The translations under genes and the position numbers were made by a program. A DNA stretch of 19,073 bases, taken from NCBI GenBank assembly GCA_007130355.1, contig SLSQ01000332.1:1-19073 (forward strand), given 5' to 3'. The DNA is from Trueperaceae bacterium (GTDB lineage: Bacteria > Deinococcota > Deinococci > Deinococcales > Trueperaceae). Each line of letters starts with the position of its first letter. Positions within the stretch are counted from its first letter, which is position 1. The notes below the pieces were generated by a model. That model was not told the DNA's origin and searched no databases. It worked only from the letters and a program-made list of their open reading frames with translations. This document shows, piece after piece, positions 1-6,092 of this stretch.

Positions 1-239
1 AAGCGGCCTGCGAAGCGTACGAAGCCGGGAACGACATGCTCGGGGTCGAAGGCATCTACGCGGTCCGCGACCCGTACCGCAAGCACATCCGCCGCTTCCT
101 CGAGCTGATCGCCCCGCACCTCTACGAGGGTCTGGGCGACGTCACCGACGCGCTCATCTCGAGCGACCCGCCCGCCGACAAGGCCGCGGCGTGCTGGGAG
201 ATGCACGAGATGCTGACGGAAGCCCGGACGCTGTACTGA
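1..239 (+). CDS. 3' end of an unrecognised protein (partial)
   Basis: An open frame enters from the left edge (first whole codon at base 3) and ends at TGA 237-239. About 78 residues are visible. The first in-frame ATG at 36 lies in continuous reading and is probably internal, so I treat this as a C-terminal fragment. The piece is soluble-looking and helix-rich, with a basic stretch (DPYRKHIRRF) and acidic surroundings; it has no signal peptide, membrane segment or metal motif. I do not recognise the family. It runs in the same direction as the ABC genes that begin 70 bp later, so it may be the preceding operon member. Confidence 0.6.
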   Translation, partial: AACEAYEAGNDMLGVEGIYAVRDPYRKHIRRFLELIAPHLYEGLGDVTDALISSDPPADKAAACWEMHEMLTEARTLY

Positions 240-309
240 CGATGACCCCCATCGCCGGTGCACGGGCGAGCCTTGCCCCGCTCCCTCCCTCCCGGGGTAC
301 GGTGACCCC

Positions 310-1191
310 GTGACCGACGCTTCGCACCAACGTCCCGCCGCCGATCCGGCGGCGGGACCGTCCGTAGGGGGCGCTCCCGAAGCGAACGGGCCCGCCATTC
401 GGGTCGAGAAGCTCGTGCGCCGCTACGGCGCCGAGACGGCCGTCGACGGCATCACGTTCGAGGTGGGCCGCGGCGAATTCTTCGCCCTGCTCGGGCCGAA
501 CGGTGCCGGCAAGTCGACCACGCTGCACATGCTCACGACCCTGCTGGCCCCCACCTCGGGCCGTGCCGAGGTCATGGGCCACGACGTGGTCAAGGCGGCC
601 GCGCGCGTGCGCACCACGCTCGGGATGGTGTTCCAGAACCCGGCCCTCGACGACCGCCTCACCGCCCGCGAGAACCTCGAGATCCACGCCGCGCTCTACG
701 GCCTGCCGCGCCGTGAGATGCGGGGCGCGATCGAACGCGGGCTCGCCTGGGCCTCGCTGGCGGAGGTCGCCGACCGGCGGGTCCGAAGCTTCTCGGGCGG
801 CATGAAGCGTCGCCTTGAGCTGGCCCGCGCCCTCATGCACGGGCCGCAGGTGCTGTTCCTGGACGAGCCCACCATCGGGCTCGACCCGCAGGGTCGGCGC
901 AACCTGTGGGAGCACGTCACGCGCCTGCGCGAGGAGGGCATGACGGTCCTGATGACCACCCACAACCTGCCCGAAGCGGAAGCGTGCGACCGCGTCGGCA
1001 TCATCGACCACGGCAAGGTGATCGCCATCGGCGCACCGTCCGATCTGATCGCCGCGCACGCGGATCAGGGCGCGACGAACCTCGAGGACGTGTTCCTCGA
1101 GCTCACCGGCCGGCAGCTCCGCGACGAGTTCGCCACCGTCCGCGACCGGATGGTCAGCTTCGCCCAGCAGGGCGGGGAGCACACCCGGTGA
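310..1191 (+). CDS. ABC transporter ATPase, PQQ-associated (PedA/LutE-like)
   Basis: A cytoplasmic ABC ATPase of 293 aa. Visible motifs are Walker A GPNGAGKST (residues 62-70), the Q-loop MVFQNP (106-111), the signature SFSGGMKRR (160-168), Walker B VLFLDEP (181-187) and the switch histidine in MTTHN (H218). The SGGMKRR form and the paired ABC-2 permease are typical of DrrA-like subunits. This subgroup often sits beside PQQ-dependent alcohol dehydrogenases, and related Lut/PedA1A2BC transporters have been linked to lanthanide uptake. The start is GTG 310, because a stop lies just upstream in frame; it leaves a 28-aa Pro/Ala-rich leader and has no clear ribosome site. Its stop overlaps the permease start (GTGA). 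Assignment to the PQQ-linked subfamily rests on context; it could be a generic efflux ATPase. Confidence 0.85.
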   Translation: MTDASHQRPAADPAAGPSVGGAPEANGPAIRVEKLVRRYGAETAVDGITFEVGRGEFFALLGPNGAGKSTTLHMLTTLLAPTSGRAEVMGHDVVKAAARVRTTLGMVFQNPALDDRLTARENLEIHAALYGLPRREMRGAIERGLAWASLAEVADRRVRSFSGGMKRRLELARALMHGPQVLFLDEPTIGLDPQGRRNLWEHVTRLREEGMTVLMTTHNLPEAEACDRVGIIDHGKVIAIGAPSDLIAAHADQGATNLEDVFLELTGRQLRDEFATVRDRMVSFAQQGGEHTR

Positions 1192-2144
1192 GCGTCGACC
1201 GGTCCGGCCCGAACGTCGCGGCCGGCGCGGGCGCCGACCTGCCCGCGCCCCCGGGCCTGCGCGCCTCGGGACCGCGCTCGTGGGCGGGCATCGCGCCCGG
1301 CGTGGTCTGGGTCATGTGGAAGCGCGAGCTGAAGCGGTACGGCCGCGAACGCTCGCAGTTCTTCGGCGGGGTCTCGCGGACCGTCCTCTGGCTCCTGATC
1401 CTCGGGTTCGGCCTCGGTGCCGCGCTGCGCGAGATCGAGGGGTACAGCTACGCCCAGTACGTGCTCCCGGGCGTGATCGTGCTGAACGTCCTGTTCGCGT
1501 CGCTCCAGTGCGCCATCTCGATCGTCTGGGACCGCGAGGTCGGGCTGTTGCGCGAGGTGATGGTCTCGCCCGCACCGATCCTTTCGGTCACCCTCGGCAA
1601 GCTGCTCGGCGGCGCGACCATCAGCGTCGTTCAGGGCAGCATTCCGCTCCTGGTGGCGCCGTTCATCGGCGTCGCCCTGACGGTGTCGTCCGTACTGATG
1701 GCGTGGGGCGTGATCTTCGCGATGGGGATCTTCATGACCGCGTTCGGCGTGATCCTGGCGTCCCGCCTCAAGACGTTCGAGGGGTTCGGCGCGATCTCGA
1801 ACGGCGTGATCCAGCCGCTCTACTTCCTGTCCGGCTCGATCTTCCCGCTGCGCGGCGTGATCGGCGGCGTCGGCTTCCTGCAGATCCCCGAGCACATCCG
1901 TCAGGAGCTGCGGCAGTTGGGGATCTACACGATCGGTGGCGGTTGGTTCGTCGAGCTTCCGATCTGGATCCAGATCCTCGTCTACGCCAACCCCGTCAGC
2001 TACCAGCTCGACCTCCTGCGGTACATCCTGCTGCGCTTCCAGCAGCTGCCCCTCGGCATCGACCTGGCCGTCACCTTCGCGCTCCCGCCGATCGCGGCGG
2101 TGCTGGCGGCGGTGGCGATGCGGAGGATGATGAAGCAGGCGTGA
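1188..2144 (+). CDS. ABC-2 type permease, PQQ-associated (PedC/LutF-like)
   Basis: A 318-aa inner-membrane protein with about six hydrophobic segments (roughly 63-80, 90-112, 140-163, 168-191, 202-224 and 292-312). The central ABC-2 signature is visible: EVGLLREVMVSPAP (117-130), then a conserved loop and the FLSGSIFPL segment (213-221). The start is GTG 1188, whose last two bases are shared with the ATPase stop (GTGA), a sign of translational coupling; the frame stays open further upstream but there overlaps the ATPase gene. The first 45 residues are Pro/Gly/Ala-rich and probably cytosolic. Together with the ATPase it should form the membrane core of a transporter. No separate binding-protein gene is adjacent; a type-1 binding domain of the matching family is fused into the gene at 6093-8174. 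Confidence 0.85.
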   Translation: MSVDRSGPNVAAGAGADLPAPPGLRASGPRSWAGIAPGVVWVMWKRELKRYGRERSQFFGGVSRTVLWLLILGFGLGAALREIEGYSYAQYVLPGVIVLNVLFASLQCAISIVWDREVGLLREVMVSPAPILSVTLGKLLGGATISVVQGSIPLLVAPFIGVALTVSSVLMAWGVIFAMGIFMTAFGVILASRLKTFEGFGAISNGVIQPLYFLSGSIFPLRGVIGGVGFLQIPEHIRQELRQLGIYTIGGGWFVELPIWIQILVYANPVSYQLDLLRYILLRFQQLPLGIDLAVTFALPPIAAVLAAVAMRRMMKQA

Positions 2145-2172
2145 CGTAGAATCCGCTGAATCGCGAATCCCT

Positions 2173-2178
2173 AGGAGG
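2173..2178 (+). promoter_or_regulatory. Ribosome binding site of the first cytochrome gene
   Basis: A perfect AGGAGG six bases before ATG 2185, in the 40-bp gap after the permease. It fixes the start of the cytochrome gene. The short gap suggests the ABC pair and this gene can share a transcript. Confidence 0.8.
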
Positions 2179-2184
2179 GCGCAC

Positions 2185-2952
2185 ATGGCCAAGACTCGCG
2201 CACGTATCCGTCGGCTCTTGGGTTTCGCCGCGCTCTTGGGCGGGCTGGCGGCGGTCGCTTCGAGCGGTCCGACGGTCCTCGCGACCGCGGAGGACGAACG
2301 GTACGGCACGTTCCTGGTGGACGAGGTGGGAGCCACCCTGTACGCCTACGCCGAAGACGAGCCCGGCGCCGTCGCGTGCACCGCCGCCTGCGCCACGATG
2401 TGGCCGCCCCTGCTCGTGCAGGGCGGCGAGCCCGCCGCGGGGGACGGCCTCGATCCGGACGCCGTGGGCACCGTGCGCAGACCCGACGGCACGATCCAGG
2501 TCGCCTACGGGGGGAACCCGTTGTACCGATCGGCGAGCGATCGCGGCCCGGGCGACGTGTCGGGGCACGACGTCGCCGAGGGATGGCACCTCGTCGACCC
2601 GAATGGGCGCCGGATCGGTTTGGACGAACCTCCGGAAGCGGCAGGCTCCGCGCCGACCGCCGAGCGCATGAGGCGGGGGGAACGGGTCTACCTCGTCCAT
2701 TGTGCCGAGTGTCACGGCGTCCAAGGGGACGAACGCGCCGATCCGCGCGCCGTCACGCTCGCCGGGAACGAACGGGCCGTCGGAAACGCCGGGCGCGTCG
2801 CCCGTCAGATCGTACGTGGGGGCGGGTTCATGCCGCCGTTCGGACGCGACCTCTCGAACGACGACGTGGCCGCCGTCGCGACGTACGTGCGCAATGCGTG
2901 GGGAAACGACTACGGCGAGGTCACGACGGAGGACGTGGAGGGGGTCCGGTGA
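2185..2952 (+). CDS. Secreted cytochrome c fused to a secreted-repeat (Lipoprotein_15-like) domain, copy 1
   Basis: A 255-aa exported monohaem cytochrome. A basic N-terminus and hydrophobic stretch (about 8-35) form the signal peptide. Residues 40-140 resemble the 'secreted repeat with Y-x4-D' family (PF03640): two units, YGTFLVD with LYAYAED, and YGGNPLY with HLVDP, plus a Cys pair (C65, C69) ahead of WPP. Residues about 155-245 are a class I cytochrome c with CAECH (173-177) and a likely axial Met216 in GGGFMPPF. Such small periplasmic cytochromes are natural electron acceptors for PQQ dehydrogenases (roles of XoxG/MxaG), which I infer here from the neighbouring dehydrogenase. It is collinear with the next gene, residue for residue at the haem motif and Met. 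The partner could instead be another quinoprotein or a terminal oxidase. Confidence 0.88.
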   Translation: MAKTRARIRRLLGFAALLGGLAAVASSGPTVLATAEDERYGTFLVDEVGATLYAYAEDEPGAVACTAACATMWPPLLVQGGEPAAGDGLDPDAVGTVRRPDGTIQVAYGGNPLYRSASDRGPGDVSGHDVAEGWHLVDPNGRRIGLDEPPEAAGSAPTAERMRRGERVYLVHCAECHGVQGDERADPRAVTLAGNERAVGNAGRVARQIVRGGGFMPPFGRDLSNDDVAAVATYVRNAWGNDYGEVTTEDVEGVR

Positions 2953-3231
2953 TGCGGGCACGAGTACGGTCCCGACCCGGGACGTTCGTACCTTGCCGAC
3001 CGCGAGTCCCTAGCTGGATCCTTGCGACGTATCATGTGCATCCCGTGGCCTTCGGCGCCATGATGGGTTAAACTGACGACATTGAACACGCTGGTCGCGA
3101 CCGGGGGTCGAGCATCGAAGTGCTCATCCGAGGAGGTTGCGATCGATCGGCGGCTCCCATGGGGTCGACTCCGAGATCGTGGCGGGACGATTCGATCCGC
3201 CGCCAGCGAGGTTCCGAAGGGGGAAGGTTGC
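2953..3231 (+). other. 279-bp intergenic leader of the second cytochrome
   Basis: No convincing gene. It contains the hairpin at 2964-2991, a weak -10-like TAAACT (3069-3074) without a good -35, and an orphan AGGAGG (3131-3136) with no start codon at a usable distance. The length suggests that the second cytochrome gene has its own promoter and a long untranslated leader. Confidence 0.4.
2964..2991 (+). terminator. Possible hairpin terminator after cytochrome copy 1
   Basis: Twelve bases after the stop, GTACG-GTCCC (2964-2973) can pair with GGGAC and CGTAC (2979-2983, 2987-2991), with a GACCC loop and a three-base bulge. There is no T-run after it, so termination is uncertain; it could be a processing or stability element. 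Confidence 0.35.
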
Positions 3232-3999
3232 ATGAAACACGGAAGCACGTGGACAAGGCTCGTCGGATTCGTCGCGGCGACCGCATTCGCAGCCCTCGGA
3301 AGCGGATTCGCGCAGGACGCGCCCGCCGTCAATGTCGCCGAGAGCGCTGAACTCGGCAGCTATCTCGTCGACGGCGAGGGCATGAGCCTCTACCTGTTCC
3401 TGCCCGACGAACAAGGCGCGAGCACCTGCGAAGGCGACTGCGCCGAGGCCTGGCCGCCCGTCGTCGTTGACGGCCAAATTGCGTTCGGCACCGGCGTCGA
3501 TCTCGGACTCCTCGGGACGGCCGAGCGGCCTGGCGGCACGGCGCAGTTGACCTACGGCGGTTGGCCCCTTTACGGATTTGCCCAGGATCAGGAACCTGGC
3601 GACGTCGTCGGACACGGTGTGAACGACGTCTGGTTCCTCGTGGATCCGGTTGGAGAGGCGATCGAAGTCGCTTCCGAGGCCGGCGAAGGTGGCGACATGG
3701 CGTTCGAGGAGAAGATGGAGCTCGGCGCGAGCGTCTTCTCCAGGCAGTGCGCCTCGTGCCACGGAGCCGAAGGCGACGAGGCGCTCGCCTCGCACGTCGT
3801 GATTCTCGCGGACAACTCGCGCGCCGTAGGTACGGCGTCGCGCGTGCTGCGGGTGATCATGCGGGGCGGAGCGTACATGCCCCGCCTCGGCGACGCACTG
3901 TCGGACGAGGAGATCGCCTCCGTCGCCACCTACATCCGCAACTCCTGGGGCAACGAGCACGACCCGATTTCGGTTCAGGAGGTGACGGATCTGCGTTGA
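3232..3999 (+). CDS. Secreted cytochrome c fused to a secreted-repeat domain, copy 2
   Basis: A 255-aa paralogue of the preceding cytochrome. I chose ATG 3232 over upstream in-frame starts because a purine-rich ribosome site (3216-3227) precedes it and a signal peptide follows at once (hydrophobic about 10-26, likely cut after GFA near residue 27). The secreted-repeat region (about 42-140) has YLVD with LYLFLPD, C66 and C70 before WPP, YGGWPLY and FLVDP. The cytochrome domain has CASCH at 173-177 and the likely axial Met216 in GGAYMP, at exactly the same positions as copy 1. Sequence between motifs has drifted considerably, so the duplication is old or the copies are specialised. It directly precedes the dehydrogenase gene, which makes it the better candidate for the dehydrogenase's electron acceptor. 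Confidence 0.9.
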   Translation: MKHGSTWTRLVGFVAATAFAALGSGFAQDAPAVNVAESAELGSYLVDGEGMSLYLFLPDEQGASTCEGDCAEAWPPVVVDGQIAFGTGVDLGLLGTAERPGGTAQLTYGGWPLYGFAQDQEPGDVVGHGVNDVWFLVDPVGEAIEVASEAGEGGDMAFEEKMELGASVFSRQCASCHGAEGDEALASHVVILADNSRAVGTASRVLRVIMRGGAYMPRLGDALSDEEIASVATYIRNSWGNEHDPISVQEVTDLR

Positions 4000-4147
4000 G
4001 AGCCCACACGTCGTAAGCGATGCACCGCAGCACGCTGGTTCGCGTCCGACGTCCCTACGCGTTCGGACCCGCAGTGAGACGTGGTGACCGCCGAGCTCGC
4101 CGGATCCCCCGGCCGTTCGTAGAAGCTCCGCCCACCACGGCATTCGC

Positions 4148-4153
4148 AGGAGG
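4148..4153 (+). promoter_or_regulatory. Ribosome binding site of the PQQ dehydrogenase
   Basis: AGGAGG (continuing into GGGG) 12 bases before ATG 4166. It supports that start and high translation. The 166-bp gap before the gene (4000-4165) has only a weak 6-bp inverted repeat (4044-4049 with 4063-4068) and no promoter I can defend. Confidence 0.7.
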
Positions 4154-4165
4154 GGAAACGATTCG

Positions 4166-5887
4166 ATGAACAGCCTACTCAGGCGCCTGACCGGCGCGAC
4201 GATGGTTGCGGCCGCCCTTAGCATGGGCGCGGCGCAGTCCCTCGAAGAGATCAACGATCCCGCGCCGGGCGACTGGCCGCAGCACGGGCGCGATGCGGCC
4301 GCCACGCGGTACAGCCCCCTGTCGGAGATCAACACCGACAACGTCTCGAACCTGCAGCTCACCTGGGCCCGCGACCTCGGCTTCCAGCAGGCGCACCAGG
4401 GTACGCCGACCGCCTACGACGGCATCCTGTACGTCTCCCATCAGACGGGCATCGCAGCGTACGACGGTGCTACGGGCGACGAGCTCTGGAGCTATTCCTC
4501 CGAAGCCGATCCCGACTGGCCGGTCTCGAACTCCGCGGTTCGCGGCGGTCCGATCGTCTACGACGGCAAGGTCATCTTCAGCGTACGTTGGGGCGACACC
4601 GTCGCGGTCGATCGACTCACCGGCGAAGAGGTCTGGAGCACGCTGACGACCCAGCCCGAGTTGAACGAAGGGATCTCGACCCAGCCGATCTTGGCCGACG
4701 GCAAGGTCATCATCGGACCCGCGGGTGCGGACGCCGGCGGCGCTCCCGGGAAGATCCACGCCTTGGACGCCGAGGACGGCGAACTGCTGTGGACCTTCGA
4801 CATCGTCCCGCTCAGCCCCGACGACCCCGCCTACGACACGTGGACCAACCCGCCCTCCTGGGAAGACGGCATCGGCGGCGCTTCGGCGTGGAACGCTGGC
4901 GCGTACGACCCCGTGACCCGCACGGTCGTGTACGGTACGGGCCAGCCGACCCCGTGGGACCGTCTCGACCACCGCCGTTCCAACGAAGGCGAACCGACCG
5001 ACGACCTGTACACCGCGAGCTTCGTGGCGATGGACGTCGACACCGGCGCGCTCAAGTGGTACCACCAGGTCGTCCCGGCCGACGAGTGGGACATGGACCA
5101 GCACATCATCCCGATCTTCGCTGACGTCGAAGTCGACGGCGAGGACCGGCGCGTAGCGTTGCTCCCCACCACCAGCGGCTGGTTCCTGGTCATGGACGCC
5201 GAGAGCGGCGAGATGCTTCGCTACCACCAGATGGCTGCGGATGTCACCGTCCACCTCGGTTACGACGAGGATGGACGCGCGATCGTCAGCCAAGAGGCGC
5301 GCGACGCGATGCAGGCCGGCGAGCCGTACCGGATGTGCCCGGGCCTGCGCTGGGCGCACATCGCCCCGGGTGCCTTCAGCCCGGACACGGGACTGATCTA
5401 CCGTCCGAACCAGGATGGTTGCGTCTTCTTCGAAGGCCTTTCGATCCCGGACGATTGGGAGCCCGGTCAGCGTGCGTGGGACGCGATCATCAGCGACCGT
5501 GACGACGACCACTGGTACGAGGACCGCCTCGGCGCCCTGACCGCGATCGACCCGGACACCGGCGAGGTCGTCTGGGAGTTCGGGCACCAGTACGGTCACG
5601 ACACCGGCCCGGTCGTCACCGGCGGAAACCTCGTGTTCACCGCTTCGGCCGACCGGCGCCTTCGCGCCTTCGACGCCACCACCGGCGACGAACTCTGGTC
5701 GCAGGTGCTGACCGCCGGCTCGCGCGCGGGCACCATCACCTACACCGTGGACGGCAAGCAGTACGTCGCCACGATGGTCGGTATGGGCAACCCGGGCACG
5801 GGCGCGATCCCCGACTACAACCCGAACGCGGACATCACGCCGCCGGTCCCCGGCAACGTGGCGCTGTTCGTCTACTCGCTCCCCTGA
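4166..5887 (+). CDS. PQQ-dependent alcohol (methanol-type) dehydrogenase, lanthanide-type Asp-x-Asp
   Basis: A 573-aa periplasmic quinoprotein with a signal peptide (about 1-23) and an eight-bladed propeller shown by repeated tryptophan-docking motifs, e.g. AYDGATGDELW (98-108), AIDPDTGEVVW (460-470) and AFDATTGDELW (501-511). By alignment from memory to MxaF/XoxF, W242 is the PQQ-stacking Trp, R126 the conserved PQQ Arg, D309 in DEWDMD the catalytic Asp and D311 the extra Asp of lanthanide enzymes. The usual metal ligands are changed: Glu becomes D189 (GPAGAD) and Asn becomes Q260 (GTGQP). The vicinal Cys-Cys is absent (V120-S121), while the second disulfide pair survives (C391, C419). The Arg that bridges PQQ in MxaF (R331) aligns with Thr336. 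No small subunit is nearby, as for XoxF. It is clearly a PQQ alcohol dehydrogenase relative; the substrate is unknown. Confidence 0.93.
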   Translation: MNSLLRRLTGATMVAAALSMGAAQSLEEINDPAPGDWPQHGRDAAATRYSPLSEINTDNVSNLQLTWARDLGFQQAHQGTPTAYDGILYVSHQTGIAAYDGATGDELWSYSSEADPDWPVSNSAVRGGPIVYDGKVIFSVRWGDTVAVDRLTGEEVWSTLTTQPELNEGISTQPILADGKVIIGPAGADAGGAPGKIHALDAEDGELLWTFDIVPLSPDDPAYDTWTNPPSWEDGIGGASAWNAGAYDPVTRTVVYGTGQPTPWDRLDHRRSNEGEPTDDLYTASFVAMDVDTGALKWYHQVVPADEWDMDQHIIPIFADVEVDGEDRRVALLPTTSGWFLVMDAESGEMLRYHQMAADVTVHLGYDEDGRAIVSQEARDAMQAGEPYRMCPGLRWAHIAPGAFSPDTGLIYRPNQDGCVFFEGLSIPDDWEPGQRAWDAIISDRDDDHWYEDRLGALTAIDPDTGEVVWEFGHQYGHDTGPVVTGGNLVFTASADRRLRAFDATTGDELWSQVLTAGSRAGTITYTVDGKQYVATMVGMGNPGTGAIPDYNPNADITPPVPGNVALFVYSLP

Positions 5888-5946
5888 TCCAAGGGAGGCG
5901 ATCGACGATCGCACCAAGTCTGGAAGCGAACGTCGATTGATGCGAA

Positions 5947-5981
5947 GTCGAGGGCCGAACCCAACCGGTTCGGCCCTCGAC
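5947..5981 (+). terminator. Perfect 15-bp hairpin after the dehydrogenase
   Basis: GTCGAGGGCCGAACC (5947-5961) pairs fully with GGTTCGGCCCTCGAC (5967-5981) around a CAACC loop. It starts 60 bp after the dehydrogenase stop. No T-tract follows, so it is a candidate factor-assisted terminator or an RNA 3'-end stabiliser, separating abundant dehydrogenase mRNA from the downstream accessory genes. Confidence 0.7.
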
Positions 5982-6076
5982 GACACTAGGGCGGCGGCTC
6001 GCCGCTCGTATCTTGATCCGTGTATGTCCGGCCATCGGCGCGTCTACTATCACGTACGTCGCCACGTAGCTCGACG

Positions 6077-6082
6077 AAGGAG
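6077..6082 (+). promoter_or_regulatory. Ribosome binding site of the XoxJ-like fusion gene
   Basis: AAGGAG ten bases before ATG 6093. It selects this start over upstream in-frame ATGs, which would put a hydrophilic arginine-rich extension ahead of the signal peptide and would run through the hairpin. Confidence 0.65.
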
Positions 6083-6092
6083 CAGGATCACC

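Noticed and set aside
3131..3136. AGGAGG in the leader of cytochrome copy 2
   Set aside because: No ATG, GTG or TTG follows at a useful distance in a sensible frame; the real start at 3232 has its own site.
3082..3231. N-terminal extension of cytochrome copy 2 through upstream in-frame starts
   Set aside because: It would bury the signal peptide behind about 50 hydrophilic residues, and the ribosome site supports ATG 3232.
4044..4068. Inverted repeat GTCCGA/TCGGAC before the dehydrogenase
   Set aside because: Six base pairs with a 13-base loop is expected by chance in DNA this GC-rich.
4175..5986. A 603-codon open frame on the minus strand, opposite the dehydrogenase
   Set aside because: It is a mirror of GC-rich codons; composition is Arg/Val/Asp-rich without motifs, while the plus-strand frame has a signal peptide and conserved quinoprotein motifs.
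6013..6050. Possible promoter TTGATC (6013-6018) with TACTAT (6045-6050)
   Set aside because: The spacer is 26 bp, too long for a sigma-70-type promoter; TACTAT alone, with no -35 at 17 bp, is weak.
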